From Aestuariivivens insulae (lineage in GTDB: Bacteria > Bacteroidota > Bacteroidia > Flavobacteriales > Flavobacteriaceae), in contig NZ_JAKMCS010000003.1 of NCBI RefSeq assembly GCF_022662195.1, positions 1 to 64,000 on the forward strand: 64,000 bases of DNA, read 5' to 3'. Position numbers and translations under genes: made by a program. How positions within the stretch are numbered: the stretch's first letter is position 1; every line of letters begins with the position of its first letter. This document shows, piece by piece, positions 1 to 6,939 of the stretch. The notes under the pieces were generated by a model. It made no database searches, was not told the origin of the DNA, and saw nothing but the letters and a program-made list of their open reading frames with translations.

Positions 1-537
1 AGGTCACAAAGGTTTTCACAAAGGCCACGGAGCACAGGGGTGTTCAGTGCTCTATGCTCTATGTTCTATGTTCTGTTAATCAAATTTCTTTAATCTTCAA
101 TCGTTAATCTTTTAATCATGATCAATCCCCATTCAATCTCCCATCAACCCCATCAATCACCCATCTTCTGCCTTTAACCACAAAGGTCACAAAGGTTTTC
201 ACAAAGGCCACGGAGCACAGGGGTGTTCAGTGCTCTATGCTCTATGTTCTATGTTCTGTTAATCAAATTTCTTTAATCTTCAATCGTTAATCTTTTAATC
301 ATGATCAATCTCCATTCAATCCATCCCATCAACCCCATCAATCACCCATCTTCTGCCTTTAACCACAAAGGCCACAAAGGTTTTCACAAAGGCCACGGAG
401 CACAGGGGTGTTCAGTGTTCTATGCTCTATGTTATATGTTCTGTTAATCAAATTTCGTTAATCTTCAATCGTTAATCTTTTAATCATGATCAATCCCCAT
501 TCAATCTCCCATCAATCTTTTTCAATCTCCCATCAAT
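1..537. repeat. Tandem array of ~184-bp intergenic units
   Basis: Three copies of one non-coding unit start at 1, 184 and 369, giving periods of 183 and 185 bp. Copies 1 and 2 are nearly identical. Copy 3 matches until about 515 and then diverges, with a 17-bp direct repeat at 500-516 and 521-537. Each unit holds a purine-rich part (CACAAAGG words), a short internal repeat (CTATGCTCTATGTTCTATG) and a pyrimidine-rich part made of ATCAATC and TTAATC words. Copy 1 begins at base 1, so the array probably continues leftwards. No ORF of note lies in it. The unit is far too long and lacks the unique spacers needed for CRISPR. Function unknown. Confidence 0.95.
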
Positions 538-637
538 TGGTTAGTCTCTCTTACTTCATCATTCATTATTAATTATTCAATGGCTCTTAAACGACTAATA
601 ATTTTTGTAATTTTATTGAAACGATAATATCTCCTTT

Positions 638-1498
638 ATGAAGCCATTTCATCTTGTTTTTACATTGCTTACTTTTTCATTAATGGTCTGTGCGCAAAAC
701 GATGAAGTCATTATTAAGACCGTCCAGTTATCCGATCATATTTATATGTTAGAAGGACAAGGTGGCAATATAGGGGTTTCTATAGGCGACGATGGTGTTT
801 TGATGATCGATAGCCAATTTGCCCAACTTACTCCAAAATTATTGGAAGCCATTAGAACCTTAAGCGATAAGCCCTTAAAGTATCTAGTCAACACCCATCA
901 TCATGGCGACCATACCGGGGGCAATGCTAATATAGCGAAACATAATGCTACTATTATTGCGCATGATAATGTTAGAAAACATTTACTGGTAGACAATAAA
1001 AATGACAAACTCCCCGCTATTACATTTAACGACAAACTTAGCCTCTATATTAATGGAGAACAGGTGGTTGTAATGCATTTCGATAATGCCCATACCAATG
1101 GCGACAGCATGCTATATTTTACCGAAAGCAACGTCCTGCATACAGGCGATATTTTCTTTGCCCAACGTTACCCTTATATTGATTTGAATTCTGGCGGCAG
1201 CGTTAATGGTTATATTGAAGCCGTTAAAAGCGCTTTGATTCTTATTGATGAAAACACTAAAATCATTCCGGGTCACGGTGAGGCTTCAAACAAAAAAAGC
1301 TATCAATTCTTTTTAAGTATGTTGGAAGATTTAAAAACTACGGTTTTGGCCGAAATTAAAACAGGAAAATCTGAAGAAGAAGTAGTCAACAACACAAACC
1401 TTACTAAAACATATGACGATTTAGGCTATAGTTGGAATTTTATTTCTTCAGAAAAAATAAGAAGAACGTTTTATAGGAGTCTGAAAGCTAACGGTTAG
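638..1498 (+). CDS. Exported metallo-beta-lactamase-fold metallohydrolase
   Basis: A 286-aa protein with a signal peptide at about residues 1-19, so it is probably periplasmic. The metallo-beta-lactamase fold is shown by the HxHxDH motif (H87, H89, D91, H92), a third metal-site histidine at H152, the bridging aspartate D171 in TGD, and H213 in the late PGHG motif. The complete set predicts a two-zinc hydrolase. The family covers lactamases, cyclases, lactonases and glyoxalase II-like enzymes. The sequence looks most like the periplasmic MBL-fold proteins often annotated as cyclases, so the substrate cannot be named. It stands alone, downstream of the repeat array and convergent with remB. Start is ATG at 638. 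Confidence 0.85.
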   Translation: MKPFHLVFTLLTFSLMVCAQNDEVIIKTVQLSDHIYMLEGQGGNIGVSIGDDGVLMIDSQFAQLTPKLLEAIRTLSDKPLKYLVNTHHHGDHTGGNANIAKHNATIIAHDNVRKHLLVDNKNDKLPAITFNDKLSLYINGEQVVVMHFDNAHTNGDSMLYFTESNVLHTGDIFFAQRYPYIDLNSGGSVNGYIEAVKSALILIDENTKIIPGHGEASNKKSYQFFLSMLEDLKTTVLAEIKTGKSEEEVVNNTNLTKTYDDLGYSWNFISSEKIRRTFYRSLKANG

Positions 1499-1764
1499 GG
1501 TGTTCCCCTGCGGGTCGCGCTTTCCATTAAATCTTTTGCATTGTTAACTTCAAAAATTTAGAACTCGTAATTAATACACATCGTACAACAATCCAACAAC
1601 CATCTTGGCCAACAATGCAAAAGGATATCATTGCAATCGCTAACACAAAACGGCCTTCCCATAAGCATCAGGATGAATTCAAAAAAGTGTTTCATGCCCT
1701 AAAAAGTAGATTCCTGCTTTCACTTCGACTAAGTTCAGTGTGACACGCAAGAATGACAACACAC
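1499..1764. other. Convergent spacer with a composite dispersed repeat
   Basis: This 266-bp gap between the converging hydrolase and remB has no credible gene. At 1709-1757 two repeat families are nested. The halves of a short palindrome (ATTCCTGC on the left, GCAAGAATGAC on the right) are separated by a copy of the CTTCGACT...TCAGTGTGAC element at about 1721-1746. Intact relatives of the palindrome flank ruvB. No clear intrinsic terminator was seen for either gene. Confidence 0.6.
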
Positions 1765-3867
1765 TTAATTATCAAAATACCAATTAAACAAATCGGTTCT
1801 TAACCCAAGGTTAAACCAGACCGTATCGCTTTTAAATGTTGAAGACGTCGTCGCATCCGGATTAAAGTTCCTAACCGTTACATCTACAAACAACTTTAAA
1901 TTGGTTGACGGATTTATTAAATACCCCCCTTGCACATTGCCATAAAACGTTTTGGTGTTGACCCCTTGCCCTACTGTAACACCGGTATCAAAAGGGCGGT
2001 CGTTATAGTTCCTGTAAATATCGCCACCATAACTAAAATTATCGGCACCATCATTAAAGTCCAATCCACGTGTGCCAAAAATAAATTTGGCATCGCCATA
2101 CCAACGCTTATAACGGTAATGCCCTATAAGTACCAGCTCACTAAAATTAGCTCCCCACAAATGGGCCATAGATTGGTTGTTATGCCCATAATTCAACACT
2201 ATGGTATTATGGGAATAGGTGTAGGGACGTATACGGTTGTATTCCATCTGTAGCATTAAATTGTCCACCTTAAAGGCATTATAATATTTAAGCCCCAATT
2301 GATAACCAAATTTATTTTTCCAACTTTTTTCTCCTGCTTTGACATCACTTAATGAGAATTCATCAAGCACGAACTGGCTATAGACATTCACATGATCATT
2401 AAACTTGTATTTCGCCGAAGCCCCTAAAATGGCATTTCCTGCGCCTTGCCCAGTTTCAAACTCAATGGCTCTATAAAAAATAATTGGGTTTAAATAATTA
2501 ATATCAAATCCGCGGTTGTTAGTATTGGTCCATATAACCGATTCAAAAAAGCCTAGATTCAAACGTTTAGATACATTCCAACTTAAATAGTGGTTCGCCA
2601 TATATTTCGTTAAAAACGCGCCATCTTCCGTTGCCTCGGGGCGCACATCTTTTAACCACATCCATGTGTTGGTGTATTTAATCTTCCAAAACGTGGTGTT
2701 CAATTTAAAAAACGGACTCGGGCTGGCCACATCACTTAACAACAAGGAACGGTAGCCATCACCTATAAAATTTTTACCATGACCAAACTGAATATTGACA
2801 AACTTAGTTGGGGTATAGGACATATAGGCTTCGGCAACTGGGTAATCGTAAGAATCTGTTTTAAAACGTTTTGCAATGCCACGACCGGGAATGATTGCCG
2901 GGTCTGGGCCAAAAGCTTTTAAACTTTCGGCATAACTGTTTACGTATTGGGCAAAGCGCCCTTGACTTTCAAACACCGAGGCATAATAGTTAAATTTGTC
3001 GCCCAGTCCACCTTGGATTAAAATACCTCGCGTATTATTATAAGTGGAACTAAAGTCTGCTTCAGTATCTTTTCCCACTTGCAGGTCCAAAATAGGATCA
3101 ATGGTAAACCAATAGTCCTTGCCTTGTAATTGTACCAAATGCTCATTCCATAGTTTTCTACCTAGCCAAGTATCGGTTTCTTTGTTAAGCTTATCCCTTT
3201 CAGATTTAAAATCGTAATACCTCGAAACGTCATCAAACAAAAAAGGTTTTGAAGCCGTATGACTGTTAGTACCAACAACATTCATATGCCTATCGAACTT
3301 TGCGTAGTCGCTATGGGTAAAAGGCACATTTAACTGACTGTAGAGTCGCTTATCTTCATAGGCCATAAGAGACAATGCTACACTATCAAACTCAGACTTT
3401 GCCTGTTGCTCTAATTTTGATACCGCGTTAATCTTAGTCTGTGAATCGCTATAATCTACACTCTGGTTTACCAAAGGTATTTTAATAGCCATGGCATACT
3501 GTTTATATGTAGTACGTCCACTATAGATGGCTGGTTTTATCCTTGGAAATGTTGAGAACACCCGTTTGGCTTCTACTTTTAAAGCTTCGTATAGGGCACC
3601 TACATATACAACCTGAAATACGCCTGTGGTGTCTACCTCAAAAAGCACTGAAACCTCTCCTTTATAATGTTCCTCTGTAAGATTTTGGGGAACTTTAAAA
3701 TGATCGTAAATGTGATTGTATACATTAGTATTAAAACAAGCTTGTAAACTATCTACAGCAACTCCTTCACAATCTGGGAACACTGGAGGTTTTTCGTTAG
3801 ATAGTATGGCCTGGGCATAAGTGTTATACTGAACTGTAAGCAGGAGTAGCACAACAAATCTCTTCAT
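1765..3867 (-). CDS. remB: RemB-like gliding motility / Wzi-type outer-membrane protein
   Basis: About 700 aa with a signal peptide ending near TYAQA. The C-terminal ~500 residues are rich in aromatic, alternating strands typical of an outer-membrane barrel and resemble the capsule-assembly Wzi family. In F. johnsoniae, remB lies close to sprA with gcvH, vanZ and tonB between; that order is repeated here, which supports the name. RemB is known as a gliding-motility component. Residues ~25-140 add a domain like the C-terminal domain of the two adjacent TonB proteins: a PVFPDCEG motif, a second cysteine, then a VDTTG strand and an ExxRV helix. ATG at 3867 is chosen over an upstream TTG at 3879 because it directly precedes the signal peptide. 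Confidence 0.75.
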   Translation of the reverse strand: MKRFVVLLLLTVQYNTYAQAILSNEKPPVFPDCEGVAVDSLQACFNTNVYNHIYDHFKVPQNLTEEHYKGEVSVLFEVDTTGVFQVVYVGALYEALKVEAKRVFSTFPRIKPAIYSGRTTYKQYAMAIKIPLVNQSVDYSDSQTKINAVSKLEQQAKSEFDSVALSLMAYEDKRLYSQLNVPFTHSDYAKFDRHMNVVGTNSHTASKPFLFDDVSRYYDFKSERDKLNKETDTWLGRKLWNEHLVQLQGKDYWFTIDPILDLQVGKDTEADFSSTYNNTRGILIQGGLGDKFNYYASVFESQGRFAQYVNSYAESLKAFGPDPAIIPGRGIAKRFKTDSYDYPVAEAYMSYTPTKFVNIQFGHGKNFIGDGYRSLLLSDVASPSPFFKLNTTFWKIKYTNTWMWLKDVRPEATEDGAFLTKYMANHYLSWNVSKRLNLGFFESVIWTNTNNRGFDINYLNPIIFYRAIEFETGQGAGNAILGASAKYKFNDHVNVYSQFVLDEFSLSDVKAGEKSWKNKFGYQLGLKYYNAFKVDNLMLQMEYNRIRPYTYSHNTIVLNYGHNNQSMAHLWGANFSELVLIGHYRYKRWYGDAKFIFGTRGLDFNDGADNFSYGGDIYRNYNDRPFDTGVTVGQGVNTKTFYGNVQGGYLINPSTNLKLFVDVTVRNFNPDATTSSTFKSDTVWFNLGLRTDLFNWYFDN

Positions 3868-4130
3868 GGTAAATGGCAAGCTTTGGTTTTATGCCGAAAG
3901 ATACTATATTTTTAACAATGGAGCGTTAAAACAAAGTAGCTGTCTCAAAAGCTTCAAACGATGTCATTCTGGATTTATTTCAGAATTTAATCCTATTGAT
4001 TATCGATTTTCAGAACTTGAAACAACACTTCCACTGCACTTTCATTACCTCAGCAACCACGCTCAGTGTGACAGTTCAAGTTCTGAAAATCGACTTTTAA
4101 GACAACCACTTAATTTACAGGTGATTATTT
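3868..4130. repeat. Long stem-loop carrying a dispersed repeat
   Basis: The gap between tonB and remB holds a perfect 19-bp inverted repeat: left arm 4003-4021 (TCGATTTTCAGAACTTGAA), right arm 4075-4093, with a 53-nt loop. The loop contains a copy of the CGCTCAGTGTGACA element (about 4059-4073). There is no T-run next to the stem, so it does not look like a simple intrinsic terminator. An mRNA crossing from tonB to remB would contain it and it could affect processing or stability; that is inference. Confidence 0.8.
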
Positions 4131-4913
4131 TTATTGCACCTTAAATACGATAGGTAGATTGTATATCACCCCAACATTTTTATCATTTTGCTTTCCTGGA
4201 GTCATTTCAGGTATTAAATTAATAACTCTTACGGCCTCATCCTCCAGCTTAGGATGTGGTGCCCTGGTCTTAATGTTATTCACATTTCCTGTTTTATCAA
4301 TGGTGAATTGCACATCTATTTTTTGTATACCTTGCAAACCATAGTCTGAAGCTACATCGTCCCCATTAAACTTACGACGGACCAGCTTGCTTATTTTTTC
4401 AGACATGCACTTCCGTTTAGCATCATTAGTTTTTTTGCCCTCACAACCAGGATAAATGGGAACTACTTCTATAAAAGCAAAAGGTACTGGATTGTCTTCA
4501 GGCTCATCAGGTAAATCAGGCAAAGCGTCAGGATCAAAAACTGGATTATCAGGCAAGGTCTCTTTAGGTTTGTCTATAAACGGAGGATCTGGGGTATCAT
4601 CTGGAACTTCTTTATATTTAGGATCCTTTGTTGCCCTTCTTTGAATTGGCTCCTCAAAAACCGGTTTTTCCAGTTTCACTTGTGGAGACTCAATGTAGTC
4701 TGGTTCTTCAAGTTGTGGTAGATCTGTGTAACTATGAATGGTCGTTTCAAATTCCATTTCAAATAAACCGTGGGTAAACAGTAGGCAAACTATTAAGCCT
4801 ATTTGAAAGTAAAGGGTGGAGTTTTTTTGTAAATTTGCATCATGCTTTTGTGGTTTCCTCACGTATTCCTCATTTTGCCGAATGAGGTCGTGAGAATCTT
4901 TTGGATTTCTCAT
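4131..4913 (-). CDS. TonB-family energy transducer (copy 1)
   Basis: A 260-aa inner-membrane protein with one membrane segment near residues 33-52, a Pro/Glu/Asp-rich periplasmic linker (~75-150) and a C-terminal TonB domain (~165-260). The domain includes YPGCEG, a second Cys in the KRKCMSEKIS helix, IDKTGNV and an ExxRVINLIP helix. TonB proteins pass ExbBD energy to outer-membrane receptors. It is a clear paralogue of the gene immediately upstream (5055-5777), with the same cysteine pair and helix. No exbB or exbD is nearby. The linker is less extreme than that of its neighbour. The ATG at 4913 gives the expected short cytoplasmic N-terminus. Confidence 0.9.
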   Translation of the reverse strand: MRNPKDSHDLIRQNEEYVRKPQKHDANLQKNSTLYFQIGLIVCLLFTHGLFEMEFETTIHSYTDLPQLEEPDYIESPQVKLEKPVFEEPIQRRATKDPKYKEVPDDTPDPPFIDKPKETLPDNPVFDPDALPDLPDEPEDNPVPFAFIEVVPIYPGCEGKKTNDAKRKCMSEKISKLVRRKFNGDDVASDYGLQGIQKIDVQFTIDKTGNVNNIKTRAPHPKLEDEAVRVINLIPEMTPGKQNDKNVGVIYNLPIVFKVQ

Positions 4914-4965
4914 AATAATTATAGTTTAAATGTTAATATTATGATAAAATCACAATAAGCATACC

Positions 4966-5002
4966 AAAAAAAATCCCGTTACAGATTTTGTAACGGGATT
5001 TT
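4966..5002 (-). terminator. Intrinsic terminator between the two tonB genes
   Basis: Perfect 14-bp stem, arms 4970-4983 and 4989-5002 (AAAATCCCGTTACA), with a 5-nt loop. Read on the minus strand it ends in a T-run (complement of the A-run at 4966-4973). It lies 53 bp past the stop of the upstream tonB and before the downstream tonB, so it should reduce or stop transcription of copy 1 and remB from the upstream genes. Confidence 0.9.
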
Positions 5003-5054
5003 ATATTTTCAGCTCTACTTAGGCTAACAACACCTTTTTATAGGCTATGTAAAT

Positions 5055-5777
5055 TTAATCTTGAACTTGGAAAATAATAGGCAACGAATATGGAACAGTT
5101 ACTGGCTTACCACGTTGTTTTCCTGGTTTCATCTTAGGCAATAGATTAATAACCCTTGCGGCTTCTTTTTCCAAGCCCGGGTGTGGTGCTCTTGCTCTAA
5201 CACCAACTATACTTCCTGTTTTGTCTATTTTGAAAATTACATTAATACGTTGTCTTCCAGACAATCCTAAATCGCCAGCTAAGTCTGTATTGAACTTTTT
5301 ATTAACGAACTTTGAGATTTTCTCAGACATACAAGCCCGCTTTTCGTTATTGTTCTTCTTATTTTCACATCCTGGAAATACGGGTACGTTTTCAATAACT
5401 GCAAACGGCACCTCAATATCTTCTTCTACTTCTTCTACTTCTACTTCTTCTACCTCAACAATTTCTTCTGTTTGATCGGTTTCTGTAGATTCAATAACAG
5501 TTTCTTCAACTTCCTCTTCATCTTCTACTATCTCAATAACCTCTGGAGCCGCTGGTGGTGGTGGAGGTGGTGGAGGCGTTTGAATTTGTTCTGTAATTGG
5601 AATTTCTTCATCATCCAATTCATCTAAATTCAACTGACCTATATCAATAGATTCTTTATCATAAGTCTTGTAGTTTATAGCAAAATTTGCTAAAAACATC
5701 ATTAAAGCCAAACCAACAGCAAAATAGAGTGAGCTGTTACGTCCTACATTAGCTTTGGGATTTTTCTTTGGTTCCAT
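5055..5777 (-). CDS. TonB-family energy transducer (copy 2)
   Basis: A 240-aa protein with one membrane segment (~20-38). An unusually charged linker carries about nine consecutive prolines (~67-75), followed by a long Glu/Val-rich acidic repeat (~85-125). The C-terminal TonB domain (~130-240) has FPGCENKK, a second Cys in KRACMSEKIS and IDKTGSI. The Pro and acidic stretches fit a periplasm-spanning rod. It is closely related to copy 1 downstream and probably arose by tandem duplication. It lies 60 bp after the vanZ-like gene on the same strand and ends in a strong terminator. Confidence 0.92.
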   Translation of the reverse strand: MEPKKNPKANVGRNSSLYFAVGLALMMFLANFAINYKTYDKESIDIGQLNLDELDDEEIPITEQIQTPPPPPPPPAAPEVIEIVEDEEEVEETVIESTETDQTEEIVEVEEVEVEEVEEDIEVPFAVIENVPVFPGCENKKNNNEKRACMSEKISKFVNKKFNTDLAGDLGLSGRQRINVIFKIDKTGSIVGVRARAPHPGLEKEAARVINLLPKMKPGKQRGKPVTVPYSLPIIFQVQD

Positions 5778-5836
5778 AATCTTATCGTTTTTCAGGATTG
5801 CTAAAATAACTATTTATTTGTCAAAAAAACAAGTGA

Positions 5837-6217
5837 TCAACTATTTTTAACGTCTTTATTCTTATAACACAACAATACTAATGCTGCTAAAAGTATTCCC
5901 ACGGTATTTGCCAACACATCATAAACGTCTGAAGCTCTGGTAGACGTGAGTGCACTTTGTAATAGCTCAATAATTATACCAAACACAAACGCCAACAAAC
6001 TTGCGCTTAATATGGCTGGGCTTTTTTTTAATTTTACTTGAGACACAAACACATTAAACCACAATAAAGACAATATAAAATAGGCACAAAAATGAAATAG
6101 CTTATCCCCTGAGTTATATGGCGCTTTTGGTAATTCCCCTAAGTTAATTAAACATAAAAACGCTAAACCAAGCGAATAAGCTATAGCAATAAAATAAGCG
6201 TATTTTTTAAGCACCAA
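5837..6217 (-). CDS. VanZ-like membrane protein
   Basis: A small hydrophobic protein of about 126 aa with four predicted membrane segments and the VanZ pattern: a DKLFHF motif after TM1 and an ELLQ...R..D.YDVLANT motif before the last segment. VanZ itself gives low-level teicoplanin resistance, but most family members have no known role. There is no ATG near the N-terminus. The start is TTG (6217) or the next codon, GTG, both inside the 3' end of gcvH (11-bp overlap), which suggests translational coupling. The gcvH-vanZ pairing is typical of the sprA-remB neighbourhood. Confidence 0.85.
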   Translation of the reverse strand: MVLKKYAYFIAIAYSLGLAFLCLINLGELPKAPYNSGDKLFHFCAYFILSLLWFNVFVSQVKLKKSPAILSASLLAFVFGIIIELLQSALTSTRASDVYDVLANTVGILLAALVLLCYKNKDVKNS

Positions 6218-6587
6218 CTAGCGCTTTATAGTCATCTGATGATAGTAAAGCTTCGGCTTGCGACAAATCGGAACACTTCACTTTAATCATCCATCCATCA
6301 CCATAAGGATCGGAATTTACTTTTTCAGGCTCGTCTTCTAAAGTTTCATTGAACTCTATTATTTCGCCTGCAAGTGGCAAAAATAAATCAGATACTGTTT
6401 TCACAGCTTCAACCGTACCAAAAATTTCTTCGGCATCAAGTGTTTCGTCAACAGTTTCTACTTCAACGTAAACAATATCACCCAATTCACCTTGAGCAAA
6501 ATCGGTAATACCAATTGTAGCGATATCGCCGTCAATCTTTACCCACTCGTGATCCTTAGTGTATTTTAATTCTGATGGAATATTCAT
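6207..6587 (-). CDS. gcvH: Glycine cleavage system H protein
   Basis: A 126-aa lipoyl carrier of the glycine cleavage complex, which moves the aminomethyl group between the P, T and L proteins in the cytoplasm. The sequence covers the full family length. It contains HEWV near the N-terminus, GITDFAQ, and the lipoyl-lysine motif VEAVKTVSD with K63 as the modified residue. No gcvT or gcvP is in the window. ATG at 6587 is preceded by a promoter with perfect spacing (6614-6643), so gcvH probably starts a transcription unit separate from sprA. Confidence 0.97.
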   Translation of the reverse strand: MNIPSELKYTKDHEWVKIDGDIATIGITDFAQGELGDIVYVEVETVDETLDAEEIFGTVEAVKTVSDLFLPLAGEIIEFNETLEDEPEKVNSDPYGDGWMIKVKCSDLSQAEALLSSDDYKALVGA

Positions 6588-6939
6588 TTATTGTTTTATT
6601 TAATTAATTTCAGCAAATGTATTTAATCCCACTATAAAATCAAATAGGCCATAGAACAAATTTTCCCTTAAGGTTGAAAGGATTGATTTAGATTGAAAAC
6701 AATCAAGAATTAAGATCCGAAAATTAAGCGCCTAGTGCCATGACCAAACTATTCGTTCATCAATCTTCAATTGTTAATCTTCAACCGTTAATTGTTGGTT
6801 TCCACCCTCAAGATTGTAGACTTATTGCATTGGCTATACTCACACCAATCACCTGCCTTATAATCTCTTGTTAAGACGCAATGAACAAAGGTTTTTTCCA
6901 ACATCCAACTTCCAGCTTCTAACTTCCAGCCTCCAGCAT
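6588..6939. other. Spacer between sprA and gcvH with word-like repeats
   Basis: A 352-bp gap with no credible gene. Next to gcvH it contains the gcvH promoter. The rest (about 6700-6935) is made of recurring short words such as CAATCTTCAATTGTTAATC (6761-6779) and AACTTCCAGCCTCCA (6920-6934). These words recur in the array at 1-537, at 49495-49560 and, on the opposite strand, at 50880-51060. No hairpin terminator for sprA is evident. Confidence 0.7.
6614..6643 (-). promoter_or_regulatory. Predicted gcvH promoter (TTG-N19-TACATTTG)
   Basis: On the minus strand a -33 TTG (6643-6641) is followed after exactly 19 nt by a -7 box TACATTTG (6621-6614). This matches the Bacteroidota primary sigma consensus TTG-N19-TAnnTTTG. 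The gcvH ATG (6587) lies about 20 nt past the likely start site. Confidence 0.8.

Noticed and set aside
1-537. Possible CRISPR array
   Set aside because: Units are ~184 bp and repeat throughout; there are no short repeats alternating with unique spacers and no cas genes.
3866-4144. 92-aa open frame in the tonB-remB spacer
   Set aside because: It runs through the inverted repeat and overlaps both flanking genes; no family resemblance.
6588-6939. Glycine riboswitch upstream of gcvH
   Set aside because: The promoter lies only ~20 nt before the ATG, leaving no room for an aptamer.
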